DNA from: Flavobacterium pectinovorum
Lineage (GTDB): Bacteria > Bacteroidota > Bacteroidia > Flavobacteriales > Flavobacteriaceae
Direction of reading: 5' to 3'
NCBI RefSeq assembly: GCF_900142715.1
Contig: NZ_FRBX01000001.1
Span: 1,178,001 to 1,242,000, forward strand
DNA: 64,000 bases
A program made the translations under genes and the position numbers. Positions 8,378 through 15,735 of this stretch are shown one piece after another (position 1 is the first letter of the stretch; each line of letters opens with the position of its first letter). The notes beneath the pieces were generated by a model, which had not been told where the DNA came from, ran no database searches, and worked only from the letters and a program-made list of their open reading frames with translations.

Positions 8378-9295
8378 CTACAGCCATTCTCCATAAGTAT
8401 CATAATCATCTGGTAAATAGGTAAGGTACTGAACCATTCTTGGCTTTTCGCCCTTGTTTGGCGTTGCACAATGTGGCAGCGCATTATTCCAGATTATAAA
8501 ATCACCAGCCTCGCCAATTATCGGTTCAGCTTTTAAGGTTAAAGCTTTTTCTCTTGGATTTTCATTGGGCAAAAGATCATTTAGCCAATCATTTATAGTA
8601 TTATGAAATCCCGGAACACAATGAAAAGCACCATCATTAATACCACAATCACTAAGATAGAGTAGTCCCTGCAATCCAAATTTTATAGGTTGTTTTAAGC
8701 TGGTATCCCAATGAAGCGGACTTCCTAAAAAACGAAAATCTTTGGTTTCGGGAGGATTAAAACTTACTTTGTCTATCGTTTTGTATATTTTGTCTGTCTG
8801 ATAAAGTTGCTCGTAAGCTTTTTTTATTCTTGGAGAAAATCTGTTTTTGTTTAAAGTTTCATGATTCGAAAAATTAAGCATTAATCCTTTTTGATCCTCA
8901 TGTCTATTATACCAGCTTTGTTTATCATTTGGATCCATTTTTAAGAAATCCCAAATGGCTTGTTGGGTTTCTTTACAATCTTCTTTTGAAATAGCATGTT
9001 TTACAATCACATAACCATTTTTATTCCAAAATTGAAGATCTTGTTCTGAAAGCACTTTATCTTCAAAATCTTCAATATTAGTATTTTCATTTTTTAACCT
9101 ATTCGTAACCCAGATTCTAAAGGTTTCAAAATCAGGTTTTTCAAAATACAAAAACTGCAAAACATCTTCTATACTAATACCCAATTGATATAAAGTTTTA
9201 ATTTCACTGTCCCAGGTTTGGGCAGTGTTTGCAGAAGTATGGCCGGAGGGATGCAAAGTACGTTCCCATAATTTTTCAAGAATAGTCCAGGGCAT
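8378..9295 (-). CDS. Phytanoyl-CoA dioxygenase (PhyH) family protein
   Basis: This 305-residue protein belongs to the Fe(II)/2-oxoglutarate-dependent PhyH group. The iron ligands are visible as HWD (about residue 197, in GSPLHWDTSLKQP) and the distal His in WNNALPHCATPNKGEKPR, where the later Arg should bind 2-oxoglutarate. FHCVPGFHNTINDW between them is typical of the double-stranded beta-helix. The first 90 residues form a helical domain of unknown role. It is transcribed alone or with the small gene upstream (113-base gap). Family members hydroxylate lipids, amino acids or secondary metabolites; the substrate here is unknown. Confidence 0.88.
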   Translation of the reverse strand: MPWTILEKLWERTLHPSGHTSANTAQTWDSEIKTLYQLGISIEDVLQFLYFEKPDFETFRIWVTNRLKNENTNIEDFEDKVLSEQDLQFWNKNGYVIVKHAISKEDCKETQQAIWDFLKMDPNDKQSWYNRHEDQKGLMLNFSNHETLNKNRFSPRIKKAYEQLYQTDKIYKTIDKVSFNPPETKDFRFLGSPLHWDTSLKQPIKFGLQGLLYLSDCGINDGAFHCVPGFHNTINDWLNDLLPNENPREKALTLKAEPIIGEAGDFIIWNNALPHCATPNKGEKPRMVQYLTYLPDDYDTYGEWL

Positions 9296-9408
9296 GGTTT
9301 TTTGGTGGTTTATGTTTTGAAGTTTGGTTGTTTAATTTTTAGTAATTTCAAAAATAAGCTATTTGATGCTTTTGATCTAAAGTAAAAATACCTGTTTTGA
9401 TCTGCAGT

Positions 9409-9843
9409 CTATTTACTTTTTTGCTTTTCTAGTTTCAGTTCAATAAAGTCATTCCAGTTTCCATCTTGAGTCTGAGCGTACCAATTACCTGTTATTAAAG
9501 TGCTGTGATCATTAATGTTTCCTGTAAACTTCAAATTTTTTCCTTCGATATTAAATTCATTTTTTACTAACGAACTTGTCATTATTCCATCTTCACCTTT
9601 TGAATCAAAATATTGTGTTTTAGCCTTATCCATTGAGTTTTGTAACTTAAAGATTTCAAATGTTTCACTAATATCGTTCCCCATTTTTACTTTTGCTTTA
9701 TGCAAAATATAATTTCCATCAAGTATTAATTCGTAACTGTCAATACCGTTTAATTCCAGATTTTCATGACCTGATTTTATATTTCCACTGGTTTTCCATA
9801 TACCAACAAGTCTTTTAAAATTGCTATTTTCTATCTTATCCAT
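9409..9843 (-). CDS. Small beta-barrel-like protein, unknown
   Basis: This 144-residue soluble protein has a WKTSGNI start and repeated beta-strand segments ending in ITGNWYAQTQDGNWNDFIELKLEK. The pattern resembles small lipocalin-like or DUF1579-type proteins, which bind small hydrophobic ligands, but I cannot assign a family with confidence. No signal peptide is present. It lies upstream of the PhyH gene on the same strand and may be co-transcribed with it. Confidence 0.75.
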   Translation of the reverse strand: MDKIENSNFKRLVGIWKTSGNIKSGHENLELNGIDSYELILDGNYILHKAKVKMGNDISETFEIFKLQNSMDKAKTQYFDSKGEDGIMTSSLVKNEFNIEGKNLKFTGNINDHSTLITGNWYAQTQDGNWNDFIELKLEKQKSK

Positions 9844-9964
9844 TTTTATTTCTTTTTACTATTACCAATTTACATAATTAAATAAAAATATGTAATATGT
9901 TGATTTGTATTTAATTGTGTAACAAAAAGTTAAAATATTGAAACAAAAAAAACTTACATCTAAG

Positions 9965-9972
9965 TAACTTTG
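9965..9972 (+). promoter_or_regulatory. -7 promoter element of the small lipoprotein gene
   Basis: TAACTTTG matches the Bacteroidota -7 consensus; a TTG lies 24 bases upstream at 9938-9940. Transcription would begin about 9980, which rules out the upstream start at 9970 and supports translation from 10006. Confidence 0.55.
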
Positions 9973-10005
9973 AGAAAAGCTTTATATAAACTTAAAAATT
10001 ACATT

Positions 10006-10236
10006 ATGAAAACGATATTCAAATTCAAACTATTAGTGTTTGTTCTTTTAATGGCACTCACTTTTTCTTGTAAAACAAATTCTGCTTCAGGAACTTCTAC
10101 AACAACAGATTCTGATGCTATAAAAGCAGGAGACAGCACATCATTAAATTCCGGAACAAGAGGCACAACTCGAAGCAATGAAGGTAATGAAGACGGAGAT
10201 CCGGCTCCGGGAGACAGAGAAACCCCTAAAAAATAG
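10006..10236 (+). CDS. Small lipoprotein, low-complexity
   Basis: This 76-residue protein consists of a lipoprotein signal (lipobox TFSC, Cys22) and a short mature region rich in Ser, Thr, Gly and Asp, ending in GDPAPGDRETPKK. No fold is evident. The start at 10006 puts the signal peptide at the N-terminus; the alternative start at 9970 overlaps the -7 promoter element. The gene has its own promoter and terminator and so is a single-gene unit. It may be an abundant small envelope lipoprotein. The function is unknown. Confidence 0.75.
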   Translation: MKTIFKFKLLVFVLLMALTFSCKTNSASGTSTTTDSDAIKAGDSTSLNSGTRGTTRSNEGNEDGDPAPGDRETPKK

Positions 10237-10276
10237 CATTTTTTGCTAATTGAAACAAAACAGATTTAAGTTTTAT

Positions 10277-10307
10277 AAAAAACTCCATTTAGTATGGAGT
10301 TTTTTTA
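10277..10307 (+). terminator. Terminator after the small lipoprotein gene
   Basis: AAAAAACTCCAT (10277-10288), a 5-base loop, and ATGGAGTTTTTTT form a classic A-rich stem with a T run, 40 bases after the stop. Confidence 0.85.
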
Positions 10308-10412
10308 TTTTGAAAATTTCTTAATTCATTTTAATTTTTAAAAGTAATGGCTGTATGTCTACATAGTTATAAGCTAATTTTCTTTATTTTTGTTAAGGAA
10401 CTTATCAAAATT

Positions 10413-10979
10413 ATGGAGCAGTTACGTAAACATATAGAAGCAATAACACCAATTACCGATGAAGAATTTGAATATATCAAATCTTTTTTTTCTGTAAAAA
10501 AAGTACGTAAACACCAATATTTAATTCATGAAGGAGATGAGGTGAAATATGATTTTTTAGCCATATCCGGTATCTATAAAGTTTTTTATCTGGATAATCA
10601 GGGCAAGGAATATATTGTTCAGTTTGCTCAGGAAAACTGGTGGATGTCTGATTATTATGCTTTTTTTAAACAGCAAAAAGCAGAAATGTATATTGAATGC
10701 CTTGAAGAAGGAGAAGTGATTTGTTTAACACTCGATTCAAGAGAAAAATTAGCAGCTGATCTTCATCAGATGGAGCATTTCTTCAGAATAAAACTCACCA
10801 ATGGATATGTTGCTTTACAACAAAGAATTAAATTGCTTTTATCCAGTAATCCGCAACAGCGTTATGAAGAGTTTGCCAAATCATATCCAAGTCTGTTGCA
10901 AAAAATCCAAAAAAAATTAATTGCTGAATATCTGGGCGTAAGCCGCGAAACATTAAGTCGATTATACCAACATTCGTAG
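10413..10979 (+). CDS. Crp/Fnr-family transcriptional regulator (first of a tandem pair)
   Basis: This 188-residue protein has a cyclic-nucleotide-binding-like beta-roll (about residues 20-115, with HQYLIHEGDEVKYDFLAISGIYKVFY) and a C-terminal winged-helix unit (KKLIAEYLGVSRETLSRLYQ). The beta-roll lacks an obvious cAMP-binding R-S/T pair and there are no FNR-type cysteines, so the effector is unknown, as is usual for this family in Bacteroidota. ATG 10413 is preferred over 10347 because the extra residues are hydrophobic and not family-like. A second Crp/Fnr gene follows after 29 bases, so the two are probably co-transcribed. Confidence 0.92.
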   Translation: MEQLRKHIEAITPITDEEFEYIKSFFSVKKVRKHQYLIHEGDEVKYDFLAISGIYKVFYLDNQGKEYIVQFAQENWWMSDYYAFFKQQKAEMYIECLEEGEVICLTLDSREKLAADLHQMEHFFRIKLTNGYVALQQRIKLLLSSNPQQRYEEFAKSYPSLLQKIQKKLIAEYLGVSRETLSRLYQHS

Positions 10980-11008
10980 ATAATTTTTTATTTAAAATAA
11001 ATCATCAA

Positions 11009-11599
11009 ATGGAATCAGGAGCAGAAATACTTTTAAAATCAGTTAAGGAAATTTGTCCTGATATTACTGATGATGAGCTTTTTGTGTTTGCTTCAAAACT
11101 TACAATTGAAGAATTAAATAAAAAGGACTTTTTTGTTCCTATCAACAAAGTTCAAAAAGCAATTGGTTTTATTGCCAATGGCTTAGTGCGCTCTTCTTTT
11201 ATCGACAATGATGGAAATGAAATCACCGTAGGTTTTTATGCCAAAGGCGATTACGCAACGCATTATCCTGCTTTTATAACACAACAGCCAAGTAAATATT
11301 CGATTCAATGCTTAGAACCAACCACTATGGTTTGCATTTCATATGAAAATTTGCAATGGATCTATGAAAACTTATCGGGCTTTGAAAAATATGGAAGATT
11401 AGTTGCCGAAGAAATTTTAAAACGTCAGCAGGCTCGTATTGAAAGTTTCATATTTCAAACTGCCGAAGAGCGTTATCTCGATTTTATAAAATGCCATTCA
11501 GATTTGTTTAACAGAATATCCGTATCTCATCTTTGCAGTTTTTTGGGGATTGAAAGACAATCACTTACAAGAATTCGTCAAAAATTAGCCCATAAATAG
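11009..11599 (+). CDS. Crp/Fnr-family transcriptional regulator (second of a tandem pair)
   Basis: This 196-residue protein has the same architecture as the gene before it: beta-roll (about 25-120, with NEITVGFYAKGDYATHYPAF), a linker helix and the HTH SVSHLCSFLGIERQSLTRIRQ. The two proteins are clearly diverged, so they probably answer different signals or form heterodimers. Redox and detoxification genes follow in the same direction (quinone reductase, 2TM protein, ABM, DJ-1, OYE) and are likely targets. A CRP-like palindrome occurs upstream of the ABM gene. Confidence 0.92.
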   Translation: MESGAEILLKSVKEICPDITDDELFVFASKLTIEELNKKDFFVPINKVQKAIGFIANGLVRSSFIDNDGNEITVGFYAKGDYATHYPAFITQQPSKYSIQCLEPTTMVCISYENLQWIYENLSGFEKYGRLVAEEILKRQQARIESFIFQTAEERYLDFIKCHSDLFNRISVSHLCSFLGIERQSLTRIRQKLAHK

Positions 11600-11603
11600 T
11601 TTT

Positions 11604-11619
11604 TGACACATTTGTGTCA
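11604..11619. promoter_or_regulatory. Palindrome TGACACA-tt-TGTGTCA, operator candidate
   Basis: Perfect 7-bp half-sites with a 2-base spacer lie 5 bases after the second Crp/Fnr stop codon and 56 bases before the quinone reductase ATG. A half-site TGTCA recurs at about 11653-11657. No T run follows, so an operator is more likely than a terminator. Confidence 0.5.
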
Positions 11620-11674
11620 GGAGTACCTTTTGATTATTTAAAATCTTTGCAGTGTCAAATTAAATGAAACTGCA

Positions 11675-12262
11675 ATGAAAACGAATATCTTACTTATACT
11701 AGGGCATCCTTCTGAAAATTCTTTTTGTAATGCATTATTAGACGCTTACAGAAAAGGAGTAGAAACTACAGGAGCAAACTGTAAAACGATTTATATCTCT
11801 AAATTAAATTTTGATGTAAATCTTTCTGACGGATATAAAAACGGAGAAACTTTAGAACTCGAAAAAGATTTAGTACAATCACAGGAACTTATCTTGTGGG
11901 CAGATCACGTTGTTTTGTCTTATCCAAACTGGTGGGGTTTCATGCCCGCTATTACCAAAGGATTTATAGACAGAATTCTACTTCCGGACTTCGCATTCAA
12001 ACATCACTCAGGAAAAATATTTCCCGAAAAACTCTTAAAAGGAAAAAGCTTAAGACTCCTCGTTACGATGGACACACCAAAATGGTGGTTTTACCTTATC
12101 TATCGTGCATCACAATATCAAATTCTCAAAGACATTGTTTTTGGCTACGTGGGATTTGATCCTGTCAAATTTTCAACTTTTGGTTTTATGAGAAAATCAA
12201 CAGAAAACCAAAGAAATAAGTGGTTGAAAAAAGTAGAACAATTAGGAAAACAACTTAAATAA
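11675..12262 (+). CDS. NAD(P)H:quinone oxidoreductase, flavodoxin-like fold
   Basis: This 195-residue protein belongs to the MdaB/KefF/NQO1-like flavodoxin-fold quinone reductases. It begins with the flavin-phosphate strand-loop (ILLILGHPSENSFCNALLDAY) and carries SYPNWWGFMPAITKGFIDRI, the family signature around the flavin ring. It should be an FMN or FAD enzyme making a two-electron reduction of quinones or related electrophiles, protecting the cell from redox cycling. It lies in the cytoplasm, behind the Crp/Fnr pair with an inverted repeat between, and 41 bases before the 2TM gene. Confidence 0.9.
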   Translation: MKTNILLILGHPSENSFCNALLDAYRKGVETTGANCKTIYISKLNFDVNLSDGYKNGETLELEKDLVQSQELILWADHVVLSYPNWWGFMPAITKGFIDRILLPDFAFKHHSGKIFPEKLLKGKSLRLLVTMDTPKWWFYLIYRASQYQILKDIVFGYVGFDPVKFSTFGFMRKSTENQRNKWLKKVEQLGKQLK

Positions 12263-12303
12263 TAACAATCAACAATAAAAATCAACAATAAAAATTAAAC
12301 ATC

Positions 12304-12525
12304 ATGAAAAATTTAGCAAACGGGCACACAGTTGCTCAAATCAATCCAACAAAAGGTTTTAGAATTCACTTATTGGTATTTGTATTAACGATTCCGATCA
12401 TTTGGGCAATATGGTTTTTTACCAGCAGAACTTATTTATGGCCTTTATGGCAAACTTCAGCATGGGCTGTGGGTTTACTGTTTCATTATTTGGGCGTTTT
12501 TATTTTCAAAAATCAAAATCATTAA
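12304..12525 (+). CDS. 2TM-domain membrane protein
   Basis: This 73-residue protein matches the Bacteroidota 2TM domain: a short N-terminal stretch, GFRIHLLVFVLTIPIIWAIWFFT as the first helix, a Trp-rich turn (YLWPLWQTS) and a second helix to LFHYLGVFIF. Such proteins are small inner-membrane proteins of unknown role, sometimes fused to histidine kinases or regulators. Here it stands alone behind the quinone reductase. The spacer before it has a duplicated AATCAACAATAAAA motif of unclear significance. Confidence 0.88.
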   Translation: MKNLANGHTVAQINPTKGFRIHLLVFVLTIPIIWAIWFFTSRTYLWPLWQTSAWAVGLLFHYLGVFIFKNQNH

Positions 12526-12541
12526 TCTGAAATTATTGAAA

Positions 12542-12555
12542 GTGATTTCGATCAC
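12542..12555. promoter_or_regulatory. CRP-type palindrome GTGAT-n4-ATCAC, operator candidate
   Basis: GTGATTTCGATCAC is a perfect 5-bp inverted repeat with a 4-base spacer, in the same arrangement as classical CRP sites (GTGA-n6-TCAC) and with flanking AAA and ATTT. It lies 23 bases upstream of a promoter-like TTG. The two Crp/Fnr genes immediately upstream make a Crp-type protein the natural candidate binder. Confidence 0.5.
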
Positions 12556-12577
12556 ACATTTTTAGTGATTTGCCTCA

Positions 12578-12609
12578 TTGGTGCGAGGCTGGTTGTGGTA
12601 GTAATTTTG
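12578..12609 (+). promoter_or_regulatory. Promoter of the ABM/DJ-1 genes
   Basis: TTG (12578-12580), 21 bases, then TAATTTTG (12602-12609) fits the Bacteroidota -33/-7 pattern. The ABM start codon is 67 bases downstream of the -7 box. Confidence 0.5.
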
Positions 12610-12675
12610 GTTTATAATTAAGATCATTATCAGCAAGTAATCTTTAAAAATAATAATCCTTAAATATTTAAAATT

Positions 12676-13440
12676 ATGACAGCAAAAACAAATCTCTCTA
12701 TTTCTCAAAGAGCGTTAGTAATTTTTACAACGCTGTTTATGTTAGCAAGTGCGTTTGCAAGCGCACAAACTTCAGCTAAACCTGAAGAAAGTGTTATAGT
12801 GGCTAAAATTACTCGTTACGAGGTAAAGAAGGAATATCTGCAAGAATTTGAAAAAGCCATAAGAGACTATGTTCTAAAATCGCTTTCAAATGATAGTAAT
12901 ATTATGGCAGAAGCTTATTTTGAACAAGATAATCAATCAGTTATTTGGTTATTCGAGCGTTGGACAAATCAAAACAAATTGAATAACTTCAATAGAAATT
13001 CAGAGTCAAAAGCAGTAATACAATTAGAAAAATCTGCATTGGCAAAGCCTGAAAAGGTAATCAGCGTAAAAGATTTAGAACCTATTTCTAAGCAAGAATG
13101 GCGAAGAGCCAGCAAAGCAGAAGATAAGCAATTAACCATTATGCTTTTTGTGGATGCAAAGGCAGGCACAGAGGAAAACTTCAAAGATGTTTATCACATT
13201 GCAATGCCAGAATTTCGAAGCGAACCGGGCGTAGTAACCTATCAGTTATCACAGTTAGATAATGATAAAACCCAGTTTGTGACTTTTGAAAAATTTAGAA
13301 GTAATGATGCTTTTCAGTATCATCTCAATTTTCCGCCCATTCAACCTGTACTTGATTATCTGAATACGAGTATAAAAAAACAGCCTTTTCAGGACGGAAT
13401 TCACAACCTTATCGAATTTGCACCGCTTATTCGTGAATAA
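12676..13440 (+). CDS. Exported protein with two ABM (antibiotic biosynthesis monooxygenase) domains
   Basis: This 254-residue protein has a signal peptide (hydrophobic region to SAFASAQ, about residue 31) followed by two dimeric alpha-beta barrel ABM units (about 40-120, with ITRYEVKKEYLQEFEKAI and WLFERWTNQNKLNNF; and about 150-235, with MLFVDAKAGTEENFKDVYHIA and FVTFEKFRSNDAFQYHL). ABM proteins such as YgiN act on quinols or as heme-degrading enzymes, usually in the cytoplasm. Export to the periplasm is unusual. The DJ-1/PfpI gene follows after 41 bases and also encodes a signal peptide, which suggests a shared periplasmic role. Confidence 0.87.
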   Translation: MTAKTNLSISQRALVIFTTLFMLASAFASAQTSAKPEESVIVAKITRYEVKKEYLQEFEKAIRDYVLKSLSNDSNIMAEAYFEQDNQSVIWLFERWTNQNKLNNFNRNSESKAVIQLEKSALAKPEKVISVKDLEPISKQEWRRASKAEDKQLTIMLFVDAKAGTEENFKDVYHIAMPEFRSEPGVVTYQLSQLDNDKTQFVTFEKFRSNDAFQYHLNFPPIQPVLDYLNTSIKKQPFQDGIHNLIEFAPLIRE

Positions 13441-13481
13441 CAATTTTAAACAGAACAAGTAACAATTAAATCTAAAGAAAA

Positions 13482-14306
13482 ATGAAAACAAGTAAACAAA
13501 TCATTGTAGCAAGTATAGTAAGCCTATTTGCACTATCAAACGCAGAAGCTCAGGTAACAGTAAAAACTAAAGAAATGAAAACAAATTATTCTAACGAGTT
13601 AGAAGTTGTAAATCAATTATCTACTCAATCGGCAGTGGTAAATATGCCCGTAACAAAATTATTGAATGCACCAGGAAACGAAGCCTTAAAAGCTTTCTTT
13701 TTTACTCCTGTAAAAGACAAAACGGTTCTTAAAGGAAAAAAAATAGCTGTTCTTGTAGCAGACGGTTTTGAGGAAATTGAATTGACAGGTCCGGTTTGGT
13801 ATTTTAAAGAACTGGGAGCAGAGGTAGAGATCATTTCTCCAAAATTCAATCCGGCTCCTGAAAGATACGGACTTGCATTTCCTGAAATGTCAAAAACACA
13901 TGTAATGGCTATTCAGTACTTACAGCCAGTGGGCTGGATAAAATTTGACCGCACGGCAGATCAGATAAAAGTAAGTGATTATGATGCTGTATTTATTCCC
14001 GGTGGAGCCTGGAATCCGGATAATCTTCGCTATGATAAAGATGTGATAAAATTTATTCAGGATTTTAATAAATCAGGAAAATTAATTGCAGCTATTTGTC
14101 ACGCTCCGGTAGTATTGGCATCTGCAGATATTTTGAAAGGAAGAAAATTAACAGGTTACTGGAACATTCAGTCAGATTTAAAAAATGCGGGTGGAATCGT
14201 TTTAGAAGAAACCGTTGTAACTGACGGAAACATTATCACAAGCAGACATCCTATTGATGTAGCAGATTTTTCAAGAGCTGTTGAAAGCTGGTTGATTAAA
14301 AAATAA
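13482..14306 (+). CDS. Exported DJ-1/PfpI-family protein
   Basis: This 274-residue protein has a signal peptide (to NAEAQ, about residue 24), a 60-residue extension and a DJ-1/PfpI class I glutamine-amidotransferase-like fold (KIAVLVADGFEEIELTGPVWYF to the end). The nucleophile elbow AICHAP carries the conserved Cys; the Glu of FEEIE fits the acidic partner. Family members act as glyoxalases, deglycases, proteases or chaperones. The export signal is atypical. It sits between the exported ABM gene and an old yellow enzyme gene, in a redox or electrophile-handling cluster. Confidence 0.9.
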   Translation: MKTSKQIIVASIVSLFALSNAEAQVTVKTKEMKTNYSNELEVVNQLSTQSAVVNMPVTKLLNAPGNEALKAFFFTPVKDKTVLKGKKIAVLVADGFEEIELTGPVWYFKELGAEVEIISPKFNPAPERYGLAFPEMSKTHVMAIQYLQPVGWIKFDRTADQIKVSDYDAVFIPGGAWNPDNLRYDKDVIKFIQDFNKSGKLIAAICHAPVVLASADILKGRKLTGYWNIQSDLKNAGGIVLEETVVTDGNIITSRHPIDVADFSRAVESWLIKK

Positions 14307-14317
14307 TTTCAAGAGAT

Positions 14318-14355
14318 TTTGATAGTGAAGAAACAGCTTTTTCTTCACTATCAAA
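14318..14355. other. 16-bp stem hairpin between DJ-1/PfpI and OYE genes
   Basis: TTTGATAGTGAAGAAA and TTTCTTCACTATCAAA (14318-14333 and 14340-14355) form a perfect 16-bp stem with a 6-base loop, starting 11 bases after the DJ-1/PfpI stop. No T run follows on the plus strand. It may be an RNA-processing or stability hairpin or an atypical terminator. Confidence 0.6.
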
Positions 14356-14399
14356 TCATTAAAAAAAATACAATAATAGATTTCAAATTAAAATTGAAT

Positions 14400-15509
14400 A
14401 TGAAAACAGATATATTTAAGCCGGCACAGATTGGCTCTTTAGAATTAAAAAATCGTATTGCAATGGCACCAATGACAAGAGCAAGAAATGAAGATGGTAT
14501 TCCCAACGAAAATAATGTTCTCTACTACAAGCAACGCGCAGGAGCAGGATTGATTGTAACAGAAGGAACAGCAATTTCTGCAACAGCAAAAGGAGTACTT
14601 TACATTCCGGGATTGTATACACCACAACAAATTGAAGGCTGGAAAAAAGTAACCAATGCGGTACATAAAAAAGGAAGCATTATATTTTCTCAATTGTGGC
14701 ACGTGGGCAGGGTTTCTCACACTTCAAATCAACCAAACGGAATCACGCCCGTTGGTCCATCAGATATTCAGGCAAAAAATACTTCGGCCTGGGGATATAA
14801 CGAAAATGGTATTGAAGGTTTTGTAGCAGCATCAAAGCCCAAAGCGCTTTCGTCAAGCGAAGTAAAAGATGTTGTAAACGATTTTGTAAATGCTGCAAAA
14901 AATGCAATTGCAGCGGGATTTGATGGTGTAGAAATTCATGGCGCAAATGGTTATTTGGTAGAGCAATTTTTAAATCCTTTTGTAAACAACCGCACAGATG
15001 AATATGGAGGAAGCATTGAAAACCGTTCCAGATTTTTATTAGAAATTATTGATGCCACTATCAAAGCTATTGGAAATGAAAAGACAGGCATCAGATTAAC
15101 GCCATACGGAGGTTTGGGAGATTTGCCTCATTATGATGAAATAGAAGCAACTTATCAATATTTAGCCAAAGAATTAAAGAAAAGAAATATAGTTTACATC
15201 CATTTAATGGATCAGCAATCTAAAGGAAGCCATGCGTTGCCAGATGGTTTTATAGAGCGTTTTCGTTCCTGGTATGATGGTGTAATTATTCTTGCCGGCG
15301 GAATGACCAGAGAAAAATCTGAGCAGCTTATCGATGCGGGAACAATTGATATTGCGGGATTTGGCGAACCGTTTATCTCTAATCCGGATTTAGTAGAACG
15401 TTTGGAAAACAACTGGGAATTAACGCCGCCAAATCGTGATTTGCATTATGGATTAGGAAATCACGGTTATATAGATTGGAAAACTTATAAAGAGCCGGCA
15501 ACAATTTAA
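14400..15509 (+). CDS. Old yellow enzyme family alkene reductase
   Basis: This 369-residue FMN-dependent oxidoreductase has the NemA/OYE TIM barrel: start DIFKPAQIGSLELKNRIAMAPMTRARN, the LWHVGRVSH motif, the IHGANGYLVEQFLNPFVNNRTDEYGG block carrying the conserved HxxN pair, and a C-terminal IILAGGMT phosphate-binding strand. It reduces activated C=C bonds of enones, nitro-olefins or nitro compounds with NAD(P)H. ATG 14400 gives the usual family start; an upstream start at 14319 would translate the hairpin. It is the last of the redox genes and is followed by its own hairpin. Confidence 0.95.
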   Translation: MKTDIFKPAQIGSLELKNRIAMAPMTRARNEDGIPNENNVLYYKQRAGAGLIVTEGTAISATAKGVLYIPGLYTPQQIEGWKKVTNAVHKKGSIIFSQLWHVGRVSHTSNQPNGITPVGPSDIQAKNTSAWGYNENGIEGFVAASKPKALSSSEVKDVVNDFVNAAKNAIAAGFDGVEIHGANGYLVEQFLNPFVNNRTDEYGGSIENRSRFLLEIIDATIKAIGNEKTGIRLTPYGGLGDLPHYDEIEATYQYLAKELKKRNIVYIHLMDQQSKGSHALPDGFIERFRSWYDGVIILAGGMTREKSEQLIDAGTIDIAGFGEPFISNPDLVERLENNWELTPPNRDLHYGLGNHGYIDWKTYKEPATI

Positions 15510-15518
15510 ATCTGATTA

Positions 15519-15553
15519 AAAGCGGTAACAGAGACAGTTTTGTTACCGTTTAT
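15519..15553 (+). terminator. Terminator after the OYE gene
   Basis: AGCGGTAACA (15521-15530) and TGTTACCGTTT (15541-15551) form a 9-bp stem with a 10-base loop, starting 12 bases past the stop. The T run is short. Confidence 0.65.
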
Positions 15554-15735
15554 TAACGTTGAAATTTGCTTTATTTAGGTTTGAAATTTAATCCGGATAT
15601 TGTTATTGATTAATTTTTTATACTTAACATTCTATATTACTTTTGATTAGAATAGTATTTTTTATTTATTGAAGAAGTTTAAAATTTCTACAAGATAAAG
15701 GAAAAGTACCTTGAAATTCATCAATATCTAGTTAT

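Noticed and set aside
10347..10412. Extended start of the first Crp/Fnr gene
   Set aside because: The added residues are hydrophobic and not family-like; ATG 10413 gives the normal Crp/Fnr length.
14319..14399. Extended start of the OYE gene
   Set aside because: It would translate the 16-bp hairpin, and the family begins at the Met of ATG 14400.
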